NCBI RefSeq assembly: GCF_006517235.1
Contig: NZ_CP041188.1
Span: 3,348,001-3,412,000 of the forward strand
Source: Pseudarthrobacter sp. NIBRBAC000502772
GTDB lineage: Bacteria > Actinomycetota > Actinomycetes > Actinomycetales > Micrococcaceae
Direction of reading: 5' to 3'
DNA: 64,000 nucleotides
Shown here piece after piece: positions 37,000-45,939 of the stretch (within the stretch, counting starts at the first letter, position 1; each line of letters starts with the position of its first letter). Both the position numbers and the translations under genes were made by a program. A model generated the notes under the pieces. The model saw only the letters and a list, made by a program, of their open reading frames with translations, did not search any database and was not told the DNA's origin.

Positions 37000-39900
37000 C
37001 TAGACGTCGGCGCCCAGCCGCTGGCTGATGACGGTGGACACGCCGTCCCCGCGCATGGTGACGCCGTACAGCGCATCAGCCACTTCCATGGTCCGTTTCT
37101 GGTGGGTGATCACGATCAGCTGGCTGGACTCCCGGAGCTCTTCGAAGATGGTGATGAGCCGGCCGAGGTTGGTGTCATCAAGGGCCGCTTCGACCTCGTC
37201 CATCACATAGAACGGCGAGGGGCGGGCCTTGAAGATAGCAACCAAAAGGGCGACGGCGGTGAGGGACCGTTCGCCTCCTGACAACAGTGAGAGGCGCTTG
37301 ATTTTCTTGCCGGCAGGTCGCGCTTCGACTTCGATTCCGGTGGTGAGCATGTCCGAAGGGTCGGTGAGGACCAGCCGGCCTTCGCCGCCGGGAAAGAGGC
37401 GTTCAAAGACGTGGACGAACTGGTCCCGGGTGTCCTCAAAGGCCTCGGTGAAGACGCGCTGGACCCGGTCATCCACTTCCTTGATGATGTCCAGCAGGTC
37501 CTTACGGCTGGATTTCAGGTCCTCCAACTGGGTGCTGAGGAACTGGTGGCGTTCCTCCAGAGCCGCAAACTCCTCCAGCGCCAGCGGGTTGACCTTGCCC
37601 AGGGCTGACAGGTCCCTCTCGGCTTTCCGGAGGCGCTTCTCCTGCTCCTCGCGGACAAAGGGCTTGCCTTCGGGGACCGGTGTGCCGTCGTCGTCCACGG
37701 GTGTCCGCAGTGCCGCCCATTTGTCCCCGCTTTCCTCCGCGGGGACGGGCACGGGAACATGCGGGCCGAAGTCCGCCACCAGCACGTCGGGGGTGATCCC
37801 GAGTTCCTCGATGGAACGTGTTTCCAGGGCTTCAATCCGTGCCCGCTGCTGGGCGCGGGCCAGTTCGTCCCGGTGAACCGAGTCGGTCAGCTCTGCCAGT
37901 TCGCGGGCCAGCGCATCGTTGGTTGTCCGGGTCGCCAGCAGGGCACCGTCCCGCTCTTCCCGGTTCTCTTCGGCGAGGTCGCGTTCACGCCGGGCCAGCT
38001 CGACAGAAACGTCGATGAACCGGATTGCCAGCTCCACCGCAGCGGAAACGGCGGCCGCCCGTCTGGCCTGGATCCGACGGCGCCGCGCCCGTTCTGCAGC
38101 CTCTTCACGCGCCCGTCGTTCGGTGGCCGCGGCCCGTTCCAGCGAGAGGGCCCGGTTGCGGGTGGCGGTCAGCTGCTCTTCCGTGCTGCGCAGCGACAGC
38201 CTCGCGTCCATCTCCGCGGACCTGGCCAGGGATGCGGCCAATGCGAGCGCATCACGGTGTTCGGTGGAGGGTTCCTCTTCGGCCGGCGCCTCCTGCGCCG
38301 CAGCCAGCCGCGCCGCAACGGCGGCGAGCGCCTGTTCCTCGGTCACAACATTGGCCTCGGCCCTGGCCAGGGAGGTGGCCAGCCTGTCGCTTTCGCCGAC
38401 GGCGCTGCGAAGAATGGAGTTCAGGTGGCCGAGCTTTTCGGCCACGGCCGCGAGCCGGGCGTCGGAATCGTGCAGGCGGTCCAGGGCAGCCTCTGCCCTC
38501 GTCTGGGCCTCGGCGCGCCGGACCTCGGCGCCGGCCAGGGCGAACCTGTTCCGTTCCAGATCCGCGGTGACAACGGCCAGCCGGGCCTCAGCGTCGTCCA
38601 CGGCGGCCTGCACCTCAAGTAAGGACGGCGCCTTCGCCGAGCCTCCAGTCACTGTGAGGGCGGTAAACACGTCCCCGGCCCGTGTCACGGCTGTCAGGTC
38701 CGGGCGTTCGGCAACCAGAAGCCCCGCACCGTCCAGGTCTTCAACGATTGCCACCCTGGTCAGGAGCGCGGCCACGGCGGGTGCGGTCACGCCCCCGCCG
38801 AATGCCAGGTCCACAGCCCAGCGTGCGCCTGCCGGCAAGGGTCCGCCCGGGCCGGAGTTTGCGTCCGGCAGGGGCAAAGCAGACTCCAGCAGCAGGGAGG
38901 CACGCCCCGCATCGTCGTCCTTCAGGAGTTGCACCACGACGGCGGCCACGGCTGGGTCCCGGACCACTATCGCTTCGGAGGCATCGCCCAGTGCCGCGGC
39001 AATCGCCGTTTCATAACCCGGCTGAATGGTGAGGCCCGAGGCAAGCGTGCCCACAACGCCAGCCAGCCCGGAGTTGAGGGCGTGCGCCGCGCCGTCTTTT
39101 CGGTTAAGGCCGAGCTGCAGTGCGTCCCGTCGGGCCACGAGGGCGTCACGTTGGCGGACAGCTTCTCCCCCTGCGGAGGTCAGATCGGCAATCTCCTGGA
39201 CGACGGCGTCGAGCCCTGCGCTGGCGTCCTCGTAGTCGGCGTCGAGGCTTTCCTCCCCCTCTTCGACCCCCGCCACCTGGGTTTCCAGGGCGGTGAACTC
39301 CGACTGGGCCCGGCGGCGGCGTTCCTGTCCGGCGGCGAGTGATTCCCGCAGCCTGCCCAGTTCGGCCTGCGCTGATTCAACCCGCGATCTTGCCGCACCA
39401 ACTTGTCCGGCAAGTTTCGCCAGGCCCTCGCGCCGGTCCGCTGCGGCCCGCAGGACGGCAGTCAGCCTTTTTTCCTCGGCAGACGCCTCGAGTTCGGCCC
39501 CGGTCTTCGCAGCCGTCGCTGAGTCCAGCGCGCTGCGCCGGTCCAGGATGTGGCGCTCCAGCTCCGTCAGCTCGTCCCGGACCCGGACGGCCTGCCGTTC
39601 CAGCTGCTCAGGATCCCTGCCCGAGTACGGTTCAGCATCAACGGCGCCCAGCAGCCGGCCGCGTTCCTGGGCCAGTGAGCCCAGCGAACGGAGCCGTTCC
39701 CTGGAAGCGGAGAGCCGGTACCAGGTATCCCGCGCGGCGTTGAGCTTGGGCGTGGCCTCGGCGGCGAGCTGTTCCACAGCTGCCTGCTGGCGGCGCCCCT
39801 CCTCCAGCTGCCGCTCCACGACGGCACGGCGGGCCTTCAGCGCCGTTTCGTCAGCCACGTCCTGCTCGAGTGAACTCTGCTGCTGGACGAGGTCGTCGGC

Positions 39901-40590
39901 CAACAGCCGTGCGCGTGCGTCCCGGACATCGAACTGGACCCGCTGGGCGCGGCGCGCCACATCAGCCTGCTTGCCGAGTGGTGTGAGCTGGCGCCTGATC
40001 TCCCCCGTCAGGTCGCTCAGCCGTTGCAGGTTCGCCTGCATGGCCTCAAGCTTGCGGACCGTTTTTTCCTTGCGGCGGCGGTGCTTGAGGATCCCGGCCG
40101 CTTCCTCGATGAAGCCGCGGCGGTCCTCCGGAGTGGCGTGCAGGACCTTGTCCAGCTGCCCCTGGCCCACGATGACATGCATTTCCCGGCCCATCCCGGA
40201 ATCCGAGAGCAGTTCCTGGATGTCGAGCAGACGGCAGCTGGCGCCGTTAATGGCGTATTCAGAGCCCCCGGTGCGAAAGAGGGTCCGCGAGATGGTGACC
40301 TCGCTGTATTCGATGGGCAGCGCTCCGTCAGCGTTGTCGATGGTCAGGGACACATGGGCCCGGCCCAGCGGCGGCCGCCCGGAAGTCCCGGCAAAAATGA
40401 CGTCCTCCATTTTGCCGCCGCGGAGCGTTTTGGCTCCCTGCTCCCCCATCACCCAGGAGAGGGCGTCCACCACGTTGGACTTGCCGGAACCGTTCGGCCC
40501 CACCACTGCCGTGACTCCGGGCTCAAAATCGAAGGTCGTGGCCGACGCAAACGACTTGAACCCACGGACGGTAAGGCTTTTGAGGTGCAA
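37000..40590 (-). CDS. smc: Chromosome partition protein SMC
   Basis: A 1196-residue ATPase that folds and helps separate chromosomes, together with ScpA and ScpB. The N-terminal head has Walker A GPNGSGKSNVVDAL (about residues 32-45). The two coiled coils are rich in Ala, Glu and Arg. The hinge lies around residues 500-640 (GVVGTLASGLTIQPGYE). The C-terminal head has the signature LLSGGERSLTAVALL and Walker B FYVMDEVEAALDD. The start is TTG 40590 giving MHLKSLTVRGFKSFA, the conserved family N terminus. No GTG or ATG in frame lies nearby. Confidence 0.97.
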   Translation of the reverse strand: MHLKSLTVRGFKSFASATTFDFEPGVTAVVGPNGSGKSNVVDALSWVMGEQGAKTLRGGKMEDVIFAGTSGRPPLGRAHVSLTIDNADGALPIEYSEVTISRTLFRTGGSEYAINGASCRLLDIQELLSDSGMGREMHVIVGQGQLDKVLHATPEDRRGFIEEAAGILKHRRRKEKTVRKLEAMQANLQRLSDLTGEIRRQLTPLGKQADVARRAQRVQFDVRDARARLLADDLVQQQSSLEQDVADETALKARRAVVERQLEEGRRQQAAVEQLAAEATPKLNAARDTWYRLSASRERLRSLGSLAQERGRLLGAVDAEPYSGRDPEQLERQAVRVRDELTELERHILDRRSALDSATAAKTGAELEASAEEKRLTAVLRAAADRREGLAKLAGQVGAARSRVESAQAELGRLRESLAAGQERRRRAQSEFTALETQVAGVEEGEESLDADYEDASAGLDAVVQEIADLTSAGGEAVRQRDALVARRDALQLGLNRKDGAAHALNSGLAGVVGTLASGLTIQPGYETAIAAALGDASEAIVVRDPAVAAVVVQLLKDDDAGRASLLLESALPLPDANSGPGGPLPAGARWAVDLAFGGGVTAPAVAALLTRVAIVEDLDGAGLLVAERPDLTAVTRAGDVFTALTVTGGSAKAPSLLEVQAAVDDAEARLAVVTADLERNRFALAGAEVRRAEAQTRAEAALDRLHDSDARLAAVAEKLGHLNSILRSAVGESDRLATSLARAEANVVTEEQALAAVAARLAAAQEAPAEEEPSTEHRDALALAASLARSAEMDARLSLRSTEEQLTATRNRALSLERAAATERRAREEAAERARRRRIQARRAAAVSAAVELAIRFIDVSVELARRERDLAEENREERDGALLATRTTNDALARELAELTDSVHRDELARAQQRARIEALETRSIEELGITPDVLVADFGPHVPVPVPAEESGDKWAALRTPVDDDGTPVPEGKPFVREEQEKRLRKAERDLSALGKVNPLALEEFAALEERHQFLSTQLEDLKSSRKDLLDIIKEVDDRVQRVFTEAFEDTRDQFVHVFERLFPGGEGRLVLTDPSDMLTTGIEVEARPAGKKIKRLSLLSGGERSLTAVALLVAIFKARPSPFYVMDEVEAALDDTNLGRLITIFEELRESSQLIVITHQKRTMEVADALYGVTMRGDGVSTVISQRLGADV

Positions 40591-40731
40591 GGTGTTTCTG
40601 GTCTCCTGAATGGCTGAAGCGGCTGCTTTGCTGCCCCAAATCTACTGCGTCCCTGCGGGTTTCCACGGATTTCCGGGTGTCTGTCCCTGCACCGGGCAGC
40701 GCCCGATCATGGCCGGCAGGGCGGCAGCGGC

Positions 40732-41679
40732 CTACCAGCGGCCGTTGCGCGGGCGCGGCTGACAGACCGGGCAGGTGTAGGACGAGCGGTTCATGAACAG
40801 CTCGCGGCGGAGTATGGAGTTAATCCCGACGGCGGCACAACGGCTGCAGGGTTTCCCTTCCCGCCCGTAGGCGTTCAGGGAGCGGTCGAAGTAACCGGAG
40901 GCCCCGTTGACGTTGACGTACAACGAATCAAAGCTGGTCCCGCCGGCGGCAAGTGCGTCCAGCATGACTTCGCGCGCGCTGGTGATGAGCCGTTCCGCGT
41001 CGCCGCGTCGCAGCGTGTCGGTGGGCCTGGCGTAATGCAGTTTTGCCCGCCACAGGGACTCGTCGGCATAGATGTTGCCGATGCCTGATACGAGACCCTG
41101 GTCCAACAGCGCGCGTTTAAGGCCCGTCTTGCGCTTCCGCAGCCGGCTGTAAAAAAGGTCAAAGGAAAACGCCGGGTCCAGGGGATCCCGGGCGATGTGG
41201 GAGGCTTCCTCGGCGATGAACGCAACGGGAGATTCCGCCTGGCCGCCCGGGCCGCCGTCGTCCGTGGGAACCATGCCGGTGACGAACAGCCCGCCGAAAA
41301 TCCGCTGATCCACAAACCGGAGCTGTTCAGGCATACCGGCCACGGGACTCAGGCGCAGCCTGACCTTGAGGTGTTTCTCGTCGGGCATGTCCGCGTCCTG
41401 CATCAGGAGCTGGCCGCTCATCCCGAGGTGGGCCATCAGTGCGACGGTGGGCGTGTCGGTGGCGCCGGGTGTCTCCCTCAGCGGCATCCAGAGGAATTTT
41501 CCGCGGCGCACCACGTCCACAACCGTGGCACCCTGGAGGTTGCCTCTGAAATCCTCGGCGCCCAGGGCATGGCGGCGGAGGGAACGCGAGTCCAGCACGT
41601 CCACCGATGTGATGGTCCGGCCGCGGACCCAGCTCACCAGTCCGCGGCGGACTACTTCGACTTCAGGCAGTTCGGGCAC
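40732..41679 (-). CDS. mutM: Formamidopyrimidine-DNA glycosylase
   Basis: A 315-residue repair enzyme that removes 8-oxoguanine and cuts the strand. PELPEVE at the N terminus gives the catalytic Pro1 and Glu; [15 protein letters not shown] is the helix-two-turn-helix, and the zinc finger ends with CSRC...CPVC. GTG 41679 is the only start that leaves Pro at position 2. TAGGCT lies five bases before it, overlapping the rnc stop. So an internal leaderless promoter is possible. Confidence 0.97.
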   Translation of the reverse strand: MPELPEVEVVRRGLVSWVRGRTITSVDVLDSRSLRRHALGAEDFRGNLQGATVVDVVRRGKFLWMPLRETPGATDTPTVALMAHLGMSGQLLMQDADMPDEKHLKVRLRLSPVAGMPEQLRFVDQRIFGGLFVTGMVPTDDGGPGGQAESPVAFIAEEASHIARDPLDPAFSFDLFYSRLRKRKTGLKRALLDQGLVSGIGNIYADESLWRAKLHYARPTDTLRRGDAERLITSAREVMLDALAAGGTSFDSLYVNVNGASGYFDRSLNAYGREGKPCSRCAAVGINSILRRELFMNRSSYTCPVCQPRPRNGRW

Positions 41680-41687
41680 GGCTCAGC

Positions 41688-42431
41688 CTAGACGCTGCGG
41701 GAGGACTCTGGTGATGTGCCCTCCGCCGCTGAGGCCACGGCGACTGCCGCGCTTGGGGAGAGCTGCCGCCAGGCGTCCGCGGCAGCTTCCTGCTCCGCTT
41801 CCTTCTTCGAATGGCCCGACCCATTGCCGTAGGGCTTGCCGCCGATATTCAGGACAGCCGTGAAAGTACGGGCGTGGTCCGGCCCGGCCCCCTCAACGGC
41901 GTAGTAGATCGTGCCCATCTGCCGGCTGGCTGCCAGTTCCTGGATGCTGGTCTTCCAGTCCGTGCCGGCGCCGAGTGCGCCCGCATCCCTCAGGAGCGGC
42001 CCAATCAGGCGCATGACCAGCTGGCGGGCAGTCTCAATGTCGTTGGACACGTAAGTGGCACCAATGAGTGCCTCCATGGTGTCCGCCAGGATGGAGGCCT
42101 TGTTCTTGCCCTCGGTGAGCTTTTCGCCCTGCCCAAGGTAGATATAGTCCCCGATGCCCAGGCTGCGGCCGATGCCGGCGAGGGCGCGCGTGCTGACAAC
42201 CGCAGAGCGGCGTTTGGCGAGGTCGCCTTCGGGCAGTGTGGGGTTGTCCCGGTACAAGGCATCGGTCACGGAGAAGCCCAGGATGGAGTCGCCCAGGAAT
42301 TCGAGCCGCTCGTTGGTGGGGATGCCGCCGTTTTCGTAGGCGTAGGAACGGTGTGTGAGAGCAAGACGAAGCGTCCCGGCGTCAATGGAGACACCGAGAC
42401 GCTTCAGAAGCTCTTCAGTTGAAGACATCAT
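41688..42431 (-). CDS. rnc: Ribonuclease III
   Basis: A 247-residue double-strand RNA endonuclease used in rRNA processing. The catalytic signature NERLEFLGDSILGFSV is near residue 40, and EALIGATYVSND carries the second metal ligands. The C-terminal double-strand RNA-binding domain covers about residues 155-225 (DWKTSIQELAASRQMG...KKEAEQEAAADAW). A 20-residue Ala/Ser tail follows. I choose ATG 42431; an adjacent ATG is at 42428. Its position between rpmF and mutM is the usual actinobacterial order. Confidence 0.96.
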   Translation of the reverse strand: MMSSTEELLKRLGVSIDAGTLRLALTHRSYAYENGGIPTNERLEFLGDSILGFSVTDALYRDNPTLPEGDLAKRRSAVVSTRALAGIGRSLGIGDYIYLGQGEKLTEGKNKASILADTMEALIGATYVSNDIETARQLVMRLIGPLLRDAGALGAGTDWKTSIQELAASRQMGTIYYAVEGAGPDHARTFTAVLNIGGKPYGNGSGHSKKEAEQEAAADAWRQLSPSAAVAVASAAEGTSPESSRSV

Positions 42432-42449
42432 GTCAGCCAAAGCGGCCGA

Positions 42450-42652
42450 TTAGACGTCTGCGACCTTGCGGCCCTTGTACTCAAGGAACAGCGCGGTGCC
42501 AGCCGAGTCGGTAACGACCTTTGCCTGGTGCGGCAGGCTGTAGGTAACCTGGCCGTTTTCGACAGTCTTCACCAAGTGGGGGCAGTTGCCTTCCACTGGG
42601 AGCGGCGGGCGCGGGTATTCGAGCGAGACATTTTCCGCTTCGGGACAGCCAC
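42450..42652 (-). pseudogene. rpmF: Ribosomal protein L32, frameshifted
   Basis: The minus strand encodes [20 protein letters not shown] and then KATAP from GTG 42652, but the frame hits TGA at 42571-42569. In the next frame the rest of L32 continues, beginning [20 protein letters not shown] and ending KGRKVADV before TAA at 42452-42450. The total span (203 bases) is exactly one base short of a 67-residue L32. One base, probably a G on the plus strand near 42575, is missing. L32 is needed for normal ribosomes, so a sequencing or assembly error is more likely than real loss. There are no zinc-binding cysteines, so it is the zinc-free form. Confidence 0.85.
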
Positions 42653-42688
42653 GGCTAACTCATTTCTCTCTAGACAAACACGTACAAA

Positions 42689-43213
42689 TCAGTTTTGCCG
42701 GTCAGGCTTAGCCAAGTCGGCTAGGGCAGCCCAGCGAGGATCTACGATCTCGTGGTGATGCCCCGGCTCGTCTTCCAGGCGGACTCCACATTCGGAGCAA
42801 AGGCCCTGGCAGTCTTCCCGGCACACCGGCTGGAACGGCAGCATGGTTACAACTGCGTCCCGCAACACCGGCTCAAGATCGATAACATCGCGCTCGACTC
42901 GATATTGCTCTTCTTCTTCTTCTTCGTCCGAAAGCACAACGCCCTCGTAGAAGAAAAGTTCTTGCACATTGACCTCAAGGTCATACGCAAGGGGATCCAG
43001 GCATCTGCCGCATTCGCCTTTTACTTCGGCGACTGCGGTTCCTGATACCAGGATTCCTTCGTGTACGGCCTCAAGCCTCAGATCCAGCTCGATGTCCGAG
43101 CCTTCCTGAACGCCAATGAGTGCCACACCAAGATCACTTGGTGCGGGTACATGTTCCTTCAGTGTCCGCATGCTGCCCGGGCTGCGCCCGAGATCCTTGA
43201 CGTCGAACGCCAA
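42689..43213 (-). CDS. YceD/DUF177 family protein
   Basis: A protein of about 174 residues with the DUF177 pattern: LAFDVKDLGRSPGSM near the start, CGRCLDPLAYDLEV, an acidic EEEEEEQYRVERD, and a metal-type CREDCQGLCSECGVRL. The family is encoded with rpmF and is linked to 23S rRNA accumulation. The listed start is TTG 43213. However, the conserved sequence begins earlier (KRDASSPLAF). An ATT at 43237, five bases after AGGAG, would extend it to 182 residues. It opens the rpmF-rnc-mutM-smc-ftsY set. Confidence 0.85.
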   Translation of the reverse strand: MAFDVKDLGRSPGSMRTLKEHVPAPSDLGVALIGVQEGSDIELDLRLEAVHEGILVSGTAVAEVKGECGRCLDPLAYDLEVNVQELFFYEGVVLSDEEEEEEQYRVERDVIDLEPVLRDAVVTMLPFQPVCREDCQGLCSECGVRLEDEPGHHHEIVDPRWAALADLAKPDRQN

Positions 43214-43270
43214 GGGCGAACTAGCATCTCGTTTAATGAGAACTCCTGTTGAACATATGACCGACGTACC

Positions 43271-43300
43271 ATCTTAGCCTGAAGAACCGCAGGGACTCAA
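43271..43300 (-). promoter_or_regulatory. Promoter of the yceD-rpmF-rnc-mutM-smc-ftsY set
   Basis: On the minus strand TTGAGT (43300-43295) and TAAGAT (43276-43271) are spaced by 18 bases. The expected RNA start near 43263 leaves about 25 bases before the AGGAG-ATT at 43237. Confidence 0.55.
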
Positions 43301-43337
43301 ACCAGGCGACGGACGGCCGTCGAAGTACCGGACTAGC

Positions 43338-43838
43338 CTACCCTCTTGCCGGCTGATCGGGCGCAGACCCGCCCGCGAGCAACCTTTTATGTACCGACCG
43401 GGGCACATAGTCGGACACGCTGCCACCCAGACCGGCCACCTCTTTGATCAGGGTGGATGACAAATGCAGGTAGTGCGCCTCCGCCGGCAGGAACACCGTT
43501 TCCACGCCGCTGAGCTGGCGGTTCATCGTGGCCATCGGAAGTTCGTAGTCGAAGTCTGAGGATGAGCGGAGACCTTTGACGATCGCGGAGACACCGCGCT
43601 GGCGGCAGTACTCGGCCAGGAGACCGTCGCCCACCGGTTCCACCACAATGCCTTTGAGGGATGCCAGGGTTTCGCGCGCCATATCCAGACGGTCCCCCAG
43701 GCTGAACATGTACTTCTTCGCATAGTTGGTCGAAACCGCCACGATCACCTCATCGAAGAGGCCGGCGGCACGGGCGATGACCTCGAGATGGCCGTTGTGA
43801 ATGGGGTCAAAGGATCCGGGGCAGACAGCGCGTCTCAT
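43338..43838 (-). CDS. coaD: Phosphopantetheine adenylyltransferase
   Basis: A 166-residue nucleotidyltransferase for the fourth step of coenzyme A synthesis, making dephospho-CoA. CPGSFDPIHNGHLEVI carries the T/HxGH ATP site, YAKKYMFSL binds substrate, and LSSTLIKEVAGLGG holds the late ATP-binding motif. On the minus strand TAGGTT sits six bases before ATG 43838 and no ribosome site is seen, so the message is probably leaderless. It is divergent from the aminotransferase gene with promoters almost touching. Confidence 0.96.
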   Translation of the reverse strand: MRRAVCPGSFDPIHNGHLEVIARAAGLFDEVIVAVSTNYAKKYMFSLGDRLDMARETLASLKGIVVEPVGDGLLAEYCRQRGVSAIVKGLRSSSDFDYELPMATMNRQLSGVETVFLPAEAHYLHLSSTLIKEVAGLGGSVSDYVPRSVHKRLLAGGSAPDQPARG

Positions 43839-43844
43839 GCACCG

Positions 43845-43875
43845 AACCTACCGCATGGGACGGCCGGGATACCAT
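43845..43875. promoter_or_regulatory. Overlapping divergent leaderless promoters, coaD and aminotransferase
   Basis: The -10-like TAGGTT of coaD (43850-43845, minus) and TACCAT of the aminotransferase (43870-43875, plus) each lie exactly six bases from their start codons, only 43 bases apart. The -35 region of each would overlap the opposite -10. Confidence 0.5.
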
Positions 43876-43881
43876 GACTGG

Positions 43882-45111
43882 ATGCATCCACCACGGGACC
43901 TTTCCATGCCCACCGTGCCTGCCCCGTGGCAGCGCACCGCCTCAGGCGCCAATCTGCTGGGACCTGCCGGCCAACTGGGCGTCACCATCTTCGAAGAGAT
44001 GACCACGCTGGCGGCGCAGACCGGCGCCATCAACCTCGGGCAGGGCTTTCCTGACGAGGACGGACCGCGGGAAATCAAGGCGGCAGCGATGGCCGCCATC
44101 GAAGCCGGGGCCAACCAGTACGCGCCCGGCAAGGGCATCCTGGAACTGCGTGAGGCCGTGTCTGCCCACCAGGAGCGGTTCTACGGGCTGGCTCCTGACC
44201 CGCACACAGAGGTCATCATCACTACCGGCGCCACAGAGGGGATCGCCGCAGCGTTGCTGGCGTTCGTCGGCCCTGGCGATGAGGTGCTGACGTTCGAACC
44301 GTTTTATGACTCGTACGGCGCCGTCATCGGCCTGTCCGGCGCCACTCACGTCACCGCCCCGCTGCTGGCTCCCGACTTTTACCCGGACATGACGGCCATG
44401 GAGGCGGCCTTCACCGACCGCACAAGAGTGGTGCTGTTGAACAACCCGCACAATCCCACCGGTGCCGTCTTCCCCCGCCATGTTCTGCAGCGCGTCGTTG
44501 AGCTTGCCGCAAAGCATGACTGCCTCATCATCACCGACGAGGTGTACGAGCACCTCACCTTCGGCGCCAGGCACATTCCTGTCGCCACCCTGCCGGGTGC
44601 AGCTGAGCGGACCATCACCATCTCGTCCGCCGGAAAGACCTTCTCCTTTACTGGCTGGAAGATCGGTTGGCTGACCGGCCCGGACCATCTGGTGGCGGCT
44701 GTCCGGACGGTCAAGCAGTTCCTGACTTACAGCTCCGGTACACCGTTCCAGGCCGCCATTGCGACCGGCCTCGCACTGCCGGATGAGTTTTACGAGGGCG
44801 TTGCGGCCACTCTCCAGAAGAAACGGGACATCCTCAGCGAAGGCCTTCGCGCCGCAGGATTCGACGTTTACACGCCGCAGGGCACCTATTTCGTCAATGT
44901 GGACACCGCACCCCTTGGCATTGGCGACGCCGTGGACCTGGCCCGCAGGCTGCCCGGACTGGTGGGAGTGGCCGCGATCCCCGTCCCCGTGTTCTGCCAC
45001 CCGGAGGGCGCGGAACGGACACGGAGCCTGCTCAGATTCGCGTTCTGCAAGAAAGCGGAGCTCCTCGAGGAGGCCGCCGCCAGGCTGGCGACCCTCAGCG
45101 GAAAGCTCTGA
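43882..45111 (+). CDS. Class I/II PLP-dependent aminotransferase
   Basis: A 409-residue fold-type I aminotransferase. INLGQGFPDEDGP is near the N terminus, NNPHNPTGAVF and ITDEVYEHL hold cofactor contacts, and the PLP Lys is in SSAGKTFSFTGWKIGW. The C-terminal Arg for the substrate carboxylate is in LLRFAFCKK. Close relatives act as kynurenine, methionine or N-succinyldiaminopimelate (DapC) aminotransferases; the substrate cannot be fixed here. ATG 43882 is chosen for its leaderless -10; ATG 43906 is an alternative. Its stop overlaps the next gene's start by one base. Confidence 0.9.
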   Translation: MHPPRDLSMPTVPAPWQRTASGANLLGPAGQLGVTIFEEMTTLAAQTGAINLGQGFPDEDGPREIKAAAMAAIEAGANQYAPGKGILELREAVSAHQERFYGLAPDPHTEVIITTGATEGIAAALLAFVGPGDEVLTFEPFYDSYGAVIGLSGATHVTAPLLAPDFYPDMTAMEAAFTDRTRVVLLNNPHNPTGAVFPRHVLQRVVELAAKHDCLIITDEVYEHLTFGARHIPVATLPGAAERTITISSAGKTFSFTGWKIGWLTGPDHLVAAVRTVKQFLTYSSGTPFQAAIATGLALPDEFYEGVAATLQKKRDILSEGLRAAGFDVYTPQGTYFVNVDTAPLGIGDAVDLARRLPGLVGVAAIPVPVFCHPEGAERTRSLLRFAFCKKAELLEEAAARLATLSGKL

Positions 45112-45899
45112 TGGCGGATCCCGGCGGCACACGTTCCACGCGGTTCCTGCGGACCACGGGACAGCACGCCTCCATTGAGCCCGATGCTTTCACCGATGGC
45201 GGCTACGTCCTGAGCATCGGCGGGGCCGAGCAGTCCCACGTTAACCTGGCGCATCCTGAGGAAATCTTCTACGAGTACCTGCGACGGATCGGCCATCTGG
45301 TGGATCTCGCCGCTCCCGAAGGCCGGCCAATCACCGCACTCCATCTTGGGGCCGGAGCCCTGACCCTTGCGCGCTACATCCAGGCGACGAGGCCCGGATC
45401 CGTACAGTATGCGGTGGAGCTGGAACGCGAGCTCCTCGACTTTGTCCTGCAGCAACTCCCCCTGCCTGACGGTACCGACCTGCACACCGTCATCGGCGAT
45501 GCCCGCGACGCCCTGGCGGACCTGGACCCGGAACTTCAGTTCGACGTCGTGATCCTGGACATCTTCTCCGGACCGGAAGCCCCGGCCCATATCGCCTGCC
45601 AGGAGTTCTACCAGGAGGCCCGTGCACGCCTTGCACCGGAAGGCGTGCTGATCGTCAACGTGGGTGATGAACCCGGACTGACCCTGGTGCGAAGCCAGGC
45701 CACCGCCATGCGCCGCGCCATGACCGACGTGGCAGCCTTCGCCGAAACCGGGATGTTCGCGGGCCGCTACCCCGGCAATATCATCCTCGCCGGAACGCAG
45801 ACTCCGTGGCCCGCAGCCTGGACAGCCGACCTGACGGCACGAGGCCCCCACCCCGCGAAGGTTCTGGCCGGCGTGGACCTGGATAAGCTGGCCGGCTGA
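45111..45899 (+). CDS. Spermidine-synthase-like methyltransferase-fold protein
   Basis: A 262-residue Rossmann-fold protein with the S-adenosyl binding series: ALHLGAGALTLARYI, then VELERELLDFV and VVILDIFSGPEAPAHI. It resembles the spermidine/spermine synthase-like proteins of actinobacteria, but the polyamine-site residues cannot be confirmed, so a methyltransferase role is equally possible. The ATG overlaps the aminotransferase TGA (TGATG). The pair is therefore co-translated. It is convergent to rsmD at a 40-base gap with no clear terminator. Confidence 0.8.
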   Translation: MADPGGTRSTRFLRTTGQHASIEPDAFTDGGYVLSIGGAEQSHVNLAHPEEIFYEYLRRIGHLVDLAAPEGRPITALHLGAGALTLARYIQATRPGSVQYAVELERELLDFVLQQLPLPDGTDLHTVIGDARDALADLDPELQFDVVILDIFSGPEAPAHIACQEFYQEARARLAPEGVLIVNVGDEPGLTLVRSQATAMRRAMTDVAAFAETGMFAGRYPGNIILAGTQTPWPAAWTADLTARGPHPAKVLAGVDLDKLAG

Positions 45900-45939
45900 G
45901 CCGCAGACTCCCCGCGTCCCAGTCGTCCCGGGCCAGGCC

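Noticed and set aside
36157..37281. 374-codon plus-strand frame across ftsY and the smc end
   Set aside because: It is antisense to two conserved genes and has Ser/Arg-rich shadow composition.
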